From Charina bottae (lineage: Eukaryota; Chordata; Lepidosauria; Squamata; Charinaidae), in assembly GCA_023362775.1 (NCBI GenBank), contig JALMGJ010000002.1:104823981-104887980 (forward strand): a stretch of DNA of 64,000 nucleotides, in the 5' to 3' direction. Under the pieces are notes generated by a model. The model was given only the letters and a program-made list of their open reading frames with translations, was not told the DNA's origin and did no database searches. Both the position numbers and the translations under genes were made by a program. Positions 10,837-23,786 of this stretch are shown here, in pieces; position 1 is the first letter of the stretch; each line of letters starts with the position of its first letter.

Positions 10837-12764
10837 GTAATTCATTTATCCAGGCTGTGCTGCACTTTTAGTTCAGAAATAAGCAGGTCCAGAGAGTCTA
10901 CTAATCCAATCTGTGGGACAGTGTTTGGTATAATGGATATTATGTAGCATCTTTCTAAAATTAAATTTCAGAAATTGGATTAGTCCTTCAGAAAATCTAT
11001 TTACTTTATGCATTAAAAGAGAGGCAAACCTCTAGCTTTCCTTTTGGTTTATTTGGCTATTTGGTTAAAAACTAGGCTTCTGTTTTAAAAGAATGCAGCC
11101 TTGTACACTGCCTTCAAGGAAAACCAATACAAATGATCCCAGGTATCCATTTTTTAAAAACAAAGTAAAATAATTCAGATGTGTTTTGATCGAATTCAGA
11201 GACACTTGCTTACTTCATTTTTTTTTTTTAATCTCGCTGTCCAAATAAAAGCTTTGTCAGGGATGCTTTTCTGCCAATCACTCAAAGGGTGACTTTGGAA
11301 CAAGGATCAATATAGCTTTTTGGAGAGCCAAGGAGATTATTGTAGTAGTGTACAGTACGTTTAAAAAAGATAGGATGGGATGGAAATCCACAGCTTCCAT
11401 AGTATAATAAAACACAACAACAATAAATTAAAATACGGCAAAAAAAATTAAAATGTGATTTCACCCTGGAAGAAAAAAAGAAGAAAAAAAAGCAGACTAA
11501 AGGTAGAGTGATAGCTCACTTGAGTTTCAATAACGCCTCTGGTTTTGTTCTTTTGATCTGCAAAAGTTAAATGGATAGAGTTTATGTGGATTTAGTGGAC
11601 TACAACCCTTGCAGACCTGGGTTCACAAACTGTTAAATGTGTAGGAAGGCAGTGATATTAAAAAATACTTCCATCAGTTGCCTGATAATCCCATTCCACG
11701 CCATGATAAACTTGACTAAAGTATCTGCAGTAAAAATAGCATGATCAACCATAACTTTTAATCTATTAATTTTAATATTGCAAAGGTAGCTGAATCAGAT
11801 GATGTAATATTCACACACACACACAGACACACACACAAAACAGGGCTTAAAATTTTTTGAGTTTGATCCATTGGAGTCATTCCACTAGAAGATGACAATG
11901 GGTAGGATTGTTAAAATTGTTGGCATCCCTGCTCCCCCATCAATCTGCTCTAAAGAGTAGACGTGTTCTTCAAAGTAGATCTGGGAAGATGTGAAGGATA
12001 TACAAGGAAGTGTATCACTCTAATGTGTGTTGTGTGATGATTTGATATGGACTCAAAATGTTAATCATTTCTAGAGTCCTACAGCTGAAGAGTTTCTTTA
12101 TCCAACTTTGCCACCTTATAAATTTTGACTTGTTCACCAATCAGATATGTGATTGATAATTTTAGTGGTGATACAATATGTTACTTATTTCAAGCAAGTT
12201 TAAAATATAGTCAGAATTTTAGCTAATGGAAATTCATTAACAGGAGTAAGTAGAAAAAAATACTATCATTGATGGAGTATCTTGATATACTTGAATATGA
12301 AAATGAATACAGTTGCCTTTTTCATCCTAAAAAAGGGACTATGATGTATTACATTCCTGACAACTAAATTTCCTGACACAATTGTCACTACAGAAAAGAA
12401 CATTACTTGTGTGCTACCTCTCTTCAATAATTAATAAATTGCCCTTTATTAATATTATAAATTGGAGATTATAGATGTGATTGCAATGTTCATGTGGGAT
12501 TGTTTCTAGTGGTGATCTGTTTGTGAAGAGATCTTTGATCCAACTGAGGATCACTGTACATCCCTCCCATGAGCTGAGAAGAAACATGCATGGAATTAGT
12601 TTTTCTGCCATTTAATAGGATTCTTCTCAGCATTATGAGAATGAACTTTATACTATGCAGGAATAAAGAATAATTATTTTTTTCTTGTGGCTTTGTTTAT
12701 ATGTTCATTGTATCTATTCAGGGTTTTGTATTTCTATAGTACTCTAGGCTAAACTTAACAGGTC

Positions 12765-13640
12765 TAATTAATAATTAATTAAATAAATTTATTATGGTCA
12801 TAGACCCGTACAAGCAGGGTGCTCTGTGAATTTATGTAAATCTAACTTAATAGATAATAAATGAAATAAAATTTAATACATTTATAAAACAACCTAACAA
12901 GCATCTATGAATGAGGTCCAGGATGCAGTCTATATTTAAATTATAAAGTAGACACTAAAATTATATAAAGTATAATAACATCTAAAATTACAAAAAAGTG
13001 ATCATATCTAACATTGAAATGAATTGCAGTTACATAGATTGTGTTTCTAGCTGTGTAAGGTAGCTGGCAGCAGTGACAATATACCTGTTGTGTACTGGTG
13101 ACAGGAAGGCCGAGGCCTTCCCTAGATCTGCTTGCCACTCCGCACCCTTTGTCCTTTGCTTCAGGGTTGGTTTTGTCTGATCATATTTCATCTTAAGAAC
13201 CAAGGAGGGAGAGTAGCCCTGATTTAAAAGTTTAGATTCTGCAGCCTTGATCCATGTGGATTGAAAATTGTCCTGGAGAATTAATGGTGCTAGACCCTGA
13301 GAATGAAAGTAAAGCTTTAACCAAAGGTTTATAGAAGCTGGATACACTCTTGACTCCACTTTTATCATACCTGTCTCCAGTCATAAATGTGTGTTGGAGA
13401 CACAAGGAGGTATCTGGAGAGCTGCACTGATTAATTTAGATTGTACTCTTTCCAAGGAGGTGAAACAAGAAGCTGGGGGGCCAACCAAAGTCCCATAAAG
13501 GAGTTGGGCTAATGGCTTTGCCTGAAAGAGCTTAAGTGTGGCTGGAACATAATATCCTCCCTTGGAGCAGAAAAATTTGAGAACTTAATAGGTCTAAGTC
13601 ATTTCTTAAATATATATGGAAAGAGCTGTGGACCTGACAA
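12765..13640 (-). mobile_element. LINE relic, RT C-terminus and 3' UTR, minus strand
   Basis: On the minus strand 13030-13640 gives pieces of a LINE reverse-transcriptase C-terminus: LLYGTLVGPPASC, LERVQSKLISAALQ, then METG-type and VYPASINLWLKL blocks, with 112 codons uninterrupted at the end. The family I recall has LE.VQ..FLR....P and ...LRLETG...E at these places. The 3' end appears to lie near 12765, where (TTTAATTAATTA)-type A/T tail sequence precedes a TTTATTATGGTCATAGACC block. The clade is uncertain. Confidence 0.5.
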
Positions 13641-15327
13641 ACTGCTGCAGTCGCAAAAATAAACCTGGATTTTTTTCAAATTAATTTTTGGCTATTAGCT
13701 ATATTAACTACTAATATGTCTTCTCTGATCTGGACTGTCATACATCAAGATTATTCTTTAAAAAGATCCCTTGGACTGATACAAAGTTAGTTATTTAAAT
13801 TATGCAAATACATCATTAAGTAATTTACAAACTATAAAATGGAATAATAAAAATAATAAATTAAAAGGATAAGAAACTATATTACCAAAAATATAGGATG
13901 GGAAAGAAAACAAAAACAAGAGATCAATTAACCCAACATTCAAGTCAGCAAAATTGCTAATCAATGGGGCCTCTTGATTTTCAGAAGAGAGTGCTCCAGA
14001 CCAAGGAAAAGATCTCCCAGTAAATTACTCACATATATGAGTCCACAGCCCTTGGCACATACGGTAGATACCCTGATCTGAATTGCTTTAAAGCCTTATA
14101 CATTACAAGAAAAATCTAGAACCTGATCAGTTGGCAGCCAAAGAGTTCCTTCAAGAGAGATATAACATATCTATGGCCAGATAAGCTACTCAGTTACATG
14201 ACCACTACATTTTGTACCCAGCTGCAGTTTCTGAATAAAGTGCAACTGTAATCCCACATAGATTGCATAACAGTCATCTAAGGATGAAGTTCTCATATCT
14301 AAGCTAGACTGTCCCTGTTCAGAAAGGGGCATAGTTGATATACCATTTAAAGCTGGTAATAAGTACTCCTGGACATGGAAGTCACATTGGTTTCCAGTGA
14401 GAGGGATAAAGCTAGGAACATTCTCCAACAGCATACTTTTAGTTTCTGATGGTGTACAACCTGAGAACAGGCAAACCCCAGAGTTTCTGTACCTGAAAAT
14501 CACCTACCCACAAGATCTGTATCTGAGAATATTCAGTCTCCGTTTAAATAGCATTGGAAAGACTTCAAGTAGCAAACTAATAATGGAAATGATTCCTCCT
14601 TTTATCTATAAGCTCTCACATACCATCAAAATCTGTTCTGATGGTTTTTGAGTAATTAGGAGTAGTTGGGGAAAGAACAGAAAACTGTAAGAAAGGAAAG
14701 GAGATGAAATTGCTGTAGCATGAACAGAGGTTTGGTGGTGGAATATTGTATTTAACTGCAGTCTGTATATAAACATTTTATAATCTATATTATACTTCTT
14801 GTTGTTAGTATCATTATTGCCACTATTGAAATTGTATCCTGCCTTCCTACCTATTTCCCAAGGACAACAAAATAAGGGGGAGGAGGGTGGATGGCTGGGT
14901 GATTTTATTTTGCTTTGGTTTCCAAGAACCAACTTTTAAGTTAAAATTCATAGTTCTTACCACAGTGGAAAAATACTGTACCTCCCTCTGTTGGTGAAAA
15001 GCATGGTTGGTTGCTAAACTTTGTTTTGAAAAAAATCTTACTTTATAGAAAGCAACAGGAATACATTCATGTTTTCTATAAATTTAAATCTAAAATCAGT
15101 ATGCTGAGAAAAATCCTAATAAGCTAATTTACTGTAATTTTAATTGCTTATGCTACCCTCAATTCCAGGGATTGAGAAGAAATTTAAATTGTAGTATTAA
15201 GCTCAATTGGAGCTCAAAGATGCATAAGAGAAGTCTTTTAGTGATACTGACTTCATTCCATTTCTTTAGAAAACCATGAGCATAATATCTGAGAGCAAAT
15301 TTTTAAAGTCATGCTTAGGAGCCATAA

Positions 15328-15560
15328 AAGGTAAAGGTTCCCCCCGTACATTTGTGCAGTCATGTCCGACTCTAGGGGCCGGTGCTCATCTCCGTTTGTT
15401 AGCCGAAGAGCCAGCGTTGTCCGAAGACACTTCCACGTTCATGTGGCCGGCATGACGCATGCGGAACGCTGTTACCTGCAGTACCCACCGAAGTGGTACC
15501 TATTCATCTACTTGCATTTGCATGCTTTCAAATTGCTAGGTTGGCAAGAGCTGGGGCTAG
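15328..15560 (-). mobile_element. tRNA-derived SINE with BovB-like tail, 5'-truncated
   Basis: Minus-strand copy of the SINE seen at 22747-23086. It includes the tail (GTAAAGGTTCC on +, next to GTCATGTCCGACTCTAG) and the body (GGTGCTCATCTCCG, GAAGTGGTACCTATTC, TTGCTAGGTTGGCAAGAGC), but stops at GAGCTCACTCC before the tRNA-related head. I saw no clear target duplication. Confidence 0.85.
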
Positions 15561-17513
15561 TGCAGGAGCTCACTCCATACATTATTTTAAATGAAAGTTT
15601 CTTTGCAGTTTAATTTTTAAAATAACTTGGATTTATATCCTTGCTCCTTATGGTTGGGAATGAGTAAAAGAGTGAATTGGGTAAGAGAAAATGAGAATTC
15701 CATTTTCTGATATGTTTCTCTTATATTAGATGAGCACAATTCAGTTTTGCACAATGTCTGCTCCTGAACACAGATGAAAAGTGTTGTTTTGTCTTCAACA
15801 GACATAATTGGTTGCAAAAAATGTAGATTATGAAAGCAGACTGTTCTAAACCTTATTCTTTGGTACGCCAAGATTTACTTTTGAGGTTAAATTGTATATG
15901 TTGCTCTCTCAGCATTCACGCATAACTTCCAAGTGTTATATCTATACTTAAACACATAACACATTAAACTTCACTTAGAATTAATAGAAGGCTTGTTTTA
16001 TGCAGATTTTTTTTTGCGGGGGGAAGTAGCGAGGTGAGAGAATCTTAAGATTACACATTTTAATGATTTACTCATTTTAAAATGAATCCAGTACTCAAAT
16101 GATAAAGTGTGAAGTAAAATGGTCATATTGCCTAACACTGTTGGAAACTGAAGCTACCCATTTGCCTTTATCTGCAAATTATTGAGTTTAATAGGATGGA
16201 TTTAAATCTCTATGCTTAGGCAATTATAGCATTCCTGTAGAATTGCAGATGAATGGCTTTTCCTGTGCTTTCAAGTCAAAGAAAGAATTCTACCATTTTC
16301 AGTAGGACTCATAAAAGGATATGGATTCCTTCTCCATCAGTTGTACTTGCCCATTGGCAGCCAAGCATTTAGTGCAACATGACAGTTCTATTTCACCAAC
16401 GACTTATCTCCTCAGCAGGCCGGTTTGCTTGGTACCTTTTGATTAAGGTAACTGGCATACAGCTTTGTTTTCTAAGGGATCATCAAAAGGAATCCAGCAG
16501 CAGATTTATTTGTCCAATGATGGCCTCACGTTGCCATAGAATTGTCACTGTTCCTTGATTGGTGCACAGTTCTACAGCAATGCCACAAATGTTATGAAGA
16601 TTTTTCATCTATTCTGAGAATTATCTCTGTTTCTTCTTGGAGCTTCCTTTCTCTTCCTCTCTTTCTGTCCCATTTGGCTAACAATTGATTGGTCTATCCA
16701 TTTCTGTGATTGTCCTGCTTAATGAAAGGACGTTTAAAGGAAACAGAGTCATTGGAGCTTTCCTTTCTCCTCCCGCAGCAATAAGAATTTGTTTCTCATT
16801 TGAAGTTCCGATAACTAAATCTATTTCATTAGTATTTCAGCATTTACTTCTTGTTCCATTTAACTGATTCATTTAGCTATTCCAACGTCAGAGAGTCGTC
16901 ATGCACACCACTAATGCAGTTAACAATGGAAGAAGGACAATGAGCCATCTGCCAGTAAACTCTTTGTCAGATGCTCCTATGCAATAATTCACAGCTGTAG
17001 ATAGCAGTGATATAAGTCTGGGAACACTTATATTTTTAGTGACACTTTCATGTAATCAACTATCATCAATATTTTTTACAGAAGAGAGCAGGTCTTTAGA
17101 GTATGTTGCATCTCTACTTAATTCTGAACATTTGTTTGAAGAGTGGTGATAACTATTTTCAAATACTATAGGCTACAGATCCAATGTGGTGTCAAATGCA
17201 TAGGCTGCTATGCACTTCTTTCTTCATGTAAAATTGTTGCCTAGTTAAAGAAGACAATAAGAAAAGATGTAGTTAATACAGAAGCCTCTAGTATAACAAA
17301 CAATTCTGCCCTTTGCAAGGCATTGAAAACTTGGCTTTGCCATCAAGCCTGTGGCCCTGATAGTATGGGTGAGCCGATTTCTTGGTATTGCTTGTGTTAA
17401 CTGAGATTCTTGGCTGCCATGTTATTTTATGTTGTTTTTAAACTTGTTTTAACTATGTTTTTATTCTGTTTTTAACTTTTATAGAGTCATGTGTATGAGA
17501 TGGACAGACACAA

Positions 17514-17539
17514 ATGTGTGTGTGTGTGTGTGTGTGTAT
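17514..17539. repeat. (GT)n microsatellite
   Basis: About 12 GT units. Confidence 0.85.
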
Positions 17540-19167
17540 AATAAATAGTGCTTTTCTGTTTCCCTATAAGGTTTTCAAACTTCCAAAACTACCATGCAAA
17601 ATTCAATAAAAGATAAATCCACATCCTTAGAACACTAATTAATAAATAAAAACAATACTTTTTTTAAAAAAAATACACTTTTAGCATTTTATTCCAAATA
17701 TTTATTTACTTTATGTTTACTTTATGTTTTCTCTGTGCATCATGAAATCAGGATTTCTTAAATCTGGGATATACGTATTCTGCAAAATTGTATTGGTTTT
17801 AGACTACAATCACGATGCTTTCCAGAGGGTGGCTTAATGACTATGAAGATAATTTAAAACCTGTAATATACCTCCACCGTGGGATCCTTTTCAACTTGAA
17901 GAAAATAGCTCAGAATTACAGCTCACATGCAGTTTCCAATACTTCTCTGTTAGGCCCCTGTCCCTTGTGCCACATGCATGCATTATTAGCTTTCTATATG
18001 TGCTTGTGGTAGAAAGCTGCTGCGATCTAGAACACTATAGAAGCAAACAGCATCACTGTTCAGATTCACATAAAGTCATTGGGACTTTCTTTAAATAACA
18101 GTTCTCATAGTTTCCTGCTACTGCTTCTAATAAGAGATTTCTCTAAACTGAACACATTCTGTGTTTAAGATGGAGGCTCCTACTTGGGGAGGGGGCAGAG
18201 AGAGATGTAGTGATGCTGTAATAAATGTTACTTTTCACCATGGTGCTTGGATACAGTCACCTGGATTCCAGTGTGGATGTCTCTGTGGACGTCTCTGTGT
18301 TAACGCCACTGTGTAAATCACTGCAAACTATTTGGGGACCGCACCACAAAACAGTTTTTTTTCCCAACAGCAATGAAGTACAAGTTGACAGGAGCTTTAT
18401 TGTATTTGTTAACAATGTGGTTTGTTAAAGGTGGAGAACAGAATATTCAGACTCCTGCTCTAGTATCTAGAGAAGAAAGCTTGTGTTCAAGCTCATAGCC
18501 TTTGCTATCTTGTAGGCAAAATAACAAAGTACTAAAAGTCAAATATGTAGTGTACATGCCTGCAAATACTTTAACTGTTTGAAAAAAAAATATTCCTAAT
18601 ATATTAGCTCCTATAAAAGAGCTGAAATTTTTGAAGGGGGAGGGGAGGAATAAGCACTACAAAATGCTGATTATCAAAATAGTCCTAATAAAATAATACC
18701 TTTGTTTTAAGTATCTTGGTTTTATTAGAGGGAGGTTGTTTCAAAACGTTGCAACCAAAATGAAAGAAAGTTCACTTATAAGAATAACACTATTCCATAA
18801 ATATTCTACAGTACATGTAAGATAGTCTGGTTAACAGTGATATGGATGATGTTTACAATCTGCAAATATTCTCTATATGTACTCTGTTGAACCTTCAGTG
18901 TTAACTGTCAGTTGTAAGCCTTTAAATATAATTTGTAATAGTTACATCTTCAAAAGTGACTGGTAGTTATTCTTCTACCCTGTACTATAGAAATTTATTT
19001 TTGCATTTGTAGCAATAAATTTGACTTCTTGAACTTCAGCTCCTTTATGCATGGGAGAAGTGGACAGCAGCTTACAATGAAATCTCCAGCTTGTGCTTCT
19101 CCATGCTACTTCCCCTCAACGCTCTTCTCTCTTTGGTGGCTGCTTAACACTGACTCTGCCTGTTAAT

Positions 19168-19252
19168 GGGATTTTCCTTTGTGCTTGATCTAACCATGTG
19201 GTAGAACAATACAAATTGAACATGGTTCTGTCAAGCACCATGGAAGGCTCCA
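19168..19252 (+). ncRNA. MIR218-2: mir-218-2 microRNA precursor
   Basis: The 5p arm at 19179-19199 matches mature miR-218-5p at all 21 positions as I know it (seed TGTGCTTG at 19180-19187, then ATCTAACCATGT). The 3p arm at about 19221-19242 (CATGGTTCTGTCAAGCACC) pairs with it across a short loop, and the stem extends outward through ATTTTCC against GGAAGG. The loop resembles vertebrate mir-218-2 (GTGGTAGAAC, compare GTGGTGGAAC), and TTCTGTC is the 218-2 form where 218-1 has TTCCGTC. The end of the 3p arm, CACCATGG, looks more like 218-1. It lies on the host-gene strand, so it is probably processed from SLIT3 intron RNA or a nearby promoter. In mammals miR-218 targets Robo receptors. Confidence 0.96.
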
Positions 19253-20276
19253 TGCTTTCGTGCAGCATGGCATGCTGGAATACTTCTTCTGTTTTCAGAA
19301 GCATCAAAAGGTGAGAGATGTCCTCATTGTGACAGGAAAAGGGATAACAAGAGACATATGGTAAAGAGAACTGTAACAATGCAGTTTCATAATGTTTCAT
19401 ACAATTACATAGCTTAAAGCAGATCTCACAATAAACCCACAAATCAATCAAGCATTCAAATAGTGATTTTGAAAATAGCTTGCATGTGAAATAACTGTAG
19501 CAAGTTGCATTATTACTTTAAAGTGAGTATCTAGAGATATTAGATTATGTTCCAGCTTCAGTGATGGTTTCATGAATGATGTCAGCTTTATTACGTTATA
19601 TTGTAAGCTGGGCACAATAATGTGATACTGTGCAGGATGCTTCCCATTATTAAATAATTCCAGGGCAGTATTATGTGTGTTTAAGCAACCATGTGCTTTA
19701 AGAAAAATAATTGTGTTGCACAAACTGACATTCAGTCATAGAGTAATCCTTATTAAAATACAGATAGCTATAGTCAGTAAGTAGAATAGTAGAAACTACG
19801 GTATTCTTGGCCTGGAATAAAGACACACTTTTGACAAACTTCCACACTGTGCATAGTAGATATAAATAGTTGTTACAAAATTCACTATAATATGCATGTA
19901 ACCATATAATATGCATGTAATCTTATTCATCTCTATAACACCTCCCTTCTGAGAGCACTGTCTCTGTCATCTTATCTTCCAAAGAAACCTGTACATCTGC
20001 TATGGAGCCAATACAAAATCTTACTAAGACTTTACAACATAGGGTATACATCCCATTTACCAACTGCACTGACCATGCCATTGCTACCGACAAACTAAAA
20101 TCTTATGCTAATACATTCACTTCCCTGTAGATATATATCATAGAAGAAGGTTAGACGATGGCTAGGTGATCTGACTTGTATATAATTAGTAGTTGGGTTC
20201 TCCAGTCTTTGGGAGATCAAGTTATAAAGTTTTTTGTGGACATTTCAACTTACATCCCAGTGAGGTTTCCTCAGTG

Positions 20277-20549
20277 CAATGTTCAAAAGTGAGGGTTGCC
20301 TTGCAATATTTGTAATCTGTGTTGAATTTTATCTTGGGGTTGGGGGTTGGTTGATGATTGAAGGTTTCCTTGCAGGTGTTGATTAATCAGTTGTTGGGAA
20401 TGATGTAATCTCTATTTTGATTAGTCCACATCAAGGACATCAATTAATTGACATCATCTGGAAACCTCCAACCACCAACCAATCTCGCTGAGTTCAGATC
20501 TTACACAGACTGCAAGAACTGCAAGGCAACCCTCACATCTGAACCATTG
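20277..20549. repeat. Imperfect foldback repeat
   Basis: Left-arm blocks GTGAGGGTTGCCTTGCA and GGTTGGTTGATGATTGAAGG recur in reverse complement on the right as TGCAAGGCAACCCTCAC and CCTCCAACCACCAACC. The arms are about 100 bp around a centre near 20410. The layout resembles the hammerhead-bearing inverted repeats elsewhere in the window, but I could not find a convincing ribozyme core here. A perfect 10-bp-arm palindrome (CAAGGAATCC/GGATTCCTTG) lies just outside at 20572-20593. Confidence 0.6.
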
Positions 20550-21047
20550 TCCTGAAATTTTGTAACATACTCAAGGAATCCCTGGATTCCTTGAAACATA
20601 GTTCAAATCTTCTGGTCTGTATAATTCGGCCATGTTTTCTATTGCTCTGTAGATTTCTGACACACTGTGGAATATGCAAAATTCTTTTAAGAATTTGATA
20701 GGATGTTGCAGATCATCAATGCCCCAGGATGTGAAAGAAGCATGAAGTGGGTTTAACTCTGTTGTGACTTTTTGTCAATAATTCAGTTCTTAGCTTGTCT
20801 CTTATGTTTAATGCTTCTATCTGAAAAGTGAGTAGAGAAGCTGGTTTTCTTGAGCATGCTGTCATCTTTTATCCCATGAAAAACAAAATACTTGCCCAAA
20901 AAACCTTACAGTATAACTAGTTTTATTGAGTTGCAGAACATAGCCTTTTCTCAAGTGAAATGAATTGCTTTCATAATAGACATTTTGAGTAAAATAATAA
21001 TGGAAGCTAATACAGAGGTAAATAATGTACCAATATGGACTTTAACA

Positions 21048-21124
21048 AACAGAGATGAGCACCGGCCCCTAAAGTCGGACACAACTGCACAAATGTGCGG
21101 GGGGAACCTTTACCTTTACTTTAC
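21048..21124 (+). mobile_element. BovB-tailed SINE, strongly 5'-truncated, with TSD
   Basis: Only the last ~75 bp of the SINE is present (GAGATGAGCACCGGCCCCTA, GTCGGACACAACTGCAC, CCTTTACCTTTA). It is flanked by a perfect 14-bp target duplication TATGGACTTTAACA at 21034-21047 and 21125-21138, so this is a complete insertion that stopped early, not a decayed copy. Confidence 0.93.
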
Positions 21125-22746
21125 TATGGACTTTAACACTGATTTTGTAGCTCTTACGTTTTTCATCCAAATATTTTCCTTAAAAAAGTTACTTTGCAAA
21201 GCTGTTTTCATTCTTAGAGTTGCACAAATAATATTATTCCATAGGTTTCATGCTATTTCAAAGGTTTCCACTGTAGACACACACACTCCCATCTTGATTT
21301 TTGTAATAGAAAAAATGATTGTACTGTATATCATCCTTAGTGTTATGCCTCTTGACTTGCAACATATCCATTTAAAGCCAGGGGGAGCATGTCTGATAAA
21401 GTGATGTATGTAGAGATGGGTGGACACATATAACTGCTCTGCAGCCAAATGGCTGGCTTTCACATTACTTTCCCTAATGGGAATTGCATGATAGAACTGC
21501 CACCTGTCCAAGTGATCTCGAGGCTCAAGTTAAATAGTAAATTTCCTCCTCTTGGCAGCTGATTGCTTCTGTTTTGTAGGTTGATGGGTAACTTGTAGTA
21601 GTTGATGATGGTATGTGTGTTAATCACCTTACATTATACAGTCCTCTTGATGATTGACATTTAAAAGTTTAATGTGCATATATATTTGTAGCTAATAAGA
21701 AAACATTTCCTATTCCTGCTGTTGCTATTTCACCTGAACCAAGCATGAGGGTGAAGATTGGATGATTGGATGATTTTTTTACTCCTTTGTTTTTTTAGAG
21801 TAAAAGAAAACAGACCTGGAGTTACAATATCATACTAAGTAATTTCTTCTTTATTAATTATGTTTCTAAAAAGATGAGTATACTTTCAGGATTTCAGCAC
21901 TGTGCTTCCCTCCTGAAATAAACAATAAATAATATTAAACAATAAGACCATACAACAACATTGAGGGAGGAGAAGAGGAAAGTGTATTTATAGAGTGAGG
22001 ATAAACTCTACCCTATGCATGAAAGAAAAATAATAGTATATATCATATTAATGTTTTGTTCTAAACATATTTTCCTTGAAACAAGTTGATTTTCATGAAG
22101 TTAACTTTTAAATAAGAAAATTTAGCTTTATCTGAATTTCAAGTTTATACTTCAGTTACAATCCACTGTGATATGTGTCTCTCCATTCCTGGGTTCTCCC
22201 AGTTATTTAGCCTCCACTTATTGTTTGCAGCCTTGTTTGTTGTTTCATGCATTTTGTTTATGGGAAGTGTTCTGCATTGCTATTTTTATACAGCAATGTA
22301 TGTCCAAAAATGTGTTCAGTATGCAAAATATACATATGTACAAAAATGGCTATGCTAATACTAGCTTGAGCAAATTTCTATTGAAAATATTTTCAGAATT
22401 CTTTTGGTGATTAGTTACCCTTCACTCACTTTCTTCAAATTCCTTTTTAGAAAATGTTTTTCAGATAAATGCATTTGGCATTGACAGATGTTGGAATTGC
22501 AACTAATTTATAAAGTTCGTGAAAAAGTTAAAAATACTAAGATTTGTTAGAATGGTTGGATGTAACAAATGATTTCAGCAAAATATCTAGTGGTTCCCCT
22601 AATAAACTATAAAGTAACTATGTAAGTACCTGCCTGATTGGATGTGTTCTGACAAACCTTTGATTTCATAACCATTAATAATCTGGCAGCCATAAGCTCA
22701 GGTATCCCATTTACAGTTCTTGTTAATGCTTTTGAAAAGGTTGGAG

Positions 22747-23086
22747 AGGTAAAAGGTAAAGGTTCCCCCGCACAGTCGTATCTGACTCTTGGGGCCGGTG
22801 CTCATCTCCATTTGTTAGCTGAAGAGTCAGCATTGTCCAAAGACGCTTCCGCATCTGTGGCTGGCATGACGCACACGGAATGCTGTTACCATCCCACCGA
22901 AGTGGTACCTATTAATCTACTTGCATTTGCATGCTTTCGAATTGCTAGGTTGGTAAGAGCTGGGACGAGTGCGGGACCTCACTCCATCACGCGGGGCTAG
23001 GGTCTCGAACCTCCGAACTTGTGACCTTCCGATCGACAAGCCTGGCATCTTAACCGCTGAGCCATCGCGCCCCCTTAAAAATACCC
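22747..23086 (-). mobile_element. tRNA-derived SINE with BovB-like tail, near full length
   Basis: The minus strand begins near 23075 with a tRNA-like head: GCGATGGCTCAGCGGTTAAG (A box) and GTTCGAGACCC (B box). The body follows, then a tail with a degraded version of the BovB-like GAGTCGGACACGACT motif and GGAACCTTTACC. A 14-bp target duplication TGAAAAGGTTGGAG flanks it at 22733-22746 and 23087-23100. The tail resembles the BovB 3' end, consistent with mobilisation by BovB. Confidence 0.93.
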
Positions 23087-23635
23087 TGAAAAGGTTGGAG
23101 GAAGAAACTGAAAAAGCATTTCAGTAAGCAGATCTAAAGGACCTGATAGATATAGTGCAGTAGCATGCTAAATTATAGTTCTTACTAACTATACAGAGGC
23201 CAATTGTAAATAAAGCAGAATTTATTGAAATTCATATTACTTTCTGTTGTGGTGTTCTTATATTTTTAAAATACTTATCCTCAGAAAGCAGACTCACTGG
23301 TCTTGTACGCTGTGTCAATGTGACTGACTGCATTTCAGCCTACCTTCATTCTAATGTGCCATTTGCCAGTTGATGGTTATTAATACCAAGAAAAAAATAT
23401 TTTCTGAACTGTCTTTTTGGAAAGGACACCAATCTCCTCTCTGTAGATTCACATTAAAGTGAACTTTTCAGATTGTTTTAGAGCATAATGCTGAGAATAG
23501 TTAATAATTTCAATTCATTCTTCTGAGGTTCCAGAATAAATGGAAGTGTTCTCAATCGTAATTTGGGATGTTACTTTTATTAGTAGTAGTATTTTACAAT
23601 GCATTAATTTACCTAGAAATCTTTCAATTGTGCAG

Positions 23636-23786
23636 GTTCAGAGGACTACAGGAGTAGATTCAGTGGGGAATGTTTTATGGATCTCATCTGTCCTGAAAAA
23701 TGCCGCTGTGAGGGAACATTTGTGGACTGTTCCAACCAAAAGCTTACTCGGCTCCCCAGCCACCTCCCAGAATATACCACAGATCT
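23636..23786 (+). CDS. SLIT3: SLIT3 exon: D3 LRR N-terminal cap
   Basis: A 151-bp exon bounded by TGTGCAG and GTAAGT. It completes the Gly codon and reads [20 protein letters not shown], then [17 protein letters not shown] and [14 protein letters not shown]. The CPxKCxCxGxxVDC pattern is the cysteine N-cap opening the third LRR domain. The linker SEDYRS lacks the longer insert I recall in SLIT2 before the same point. It ends after two bases of a Leu codon. Confidence 0.97.

Larger units (their letters stand above)
10837..23635 (+). other. SLIT3: SLIT3 intron containing mir-218-2
   Basis: A 12.8-kb intron from GTAATT to TGTGCAG. It holds a LINE relic (12765-13640), SINE copies (15328-15560, 21048-21124, 22747-23086), a (GT)n run near 17514, the mir-218-2 hairpin, and a foldback repeat (20277-20549). 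Part of 13980-14640 may be an older interspersed repeat that I could not name. Nothing is recognised in 10850-12760, 15600-19150, or 21140-22730. Confidence 0.9.

Noticed and set aside
22990..23075. A tRNA gene on the minus strand
   Set aside because: A and B boxes are present but the arms do not form a cloverleaf, and the sequence is the SINE head with a target duplication around the whole unit.
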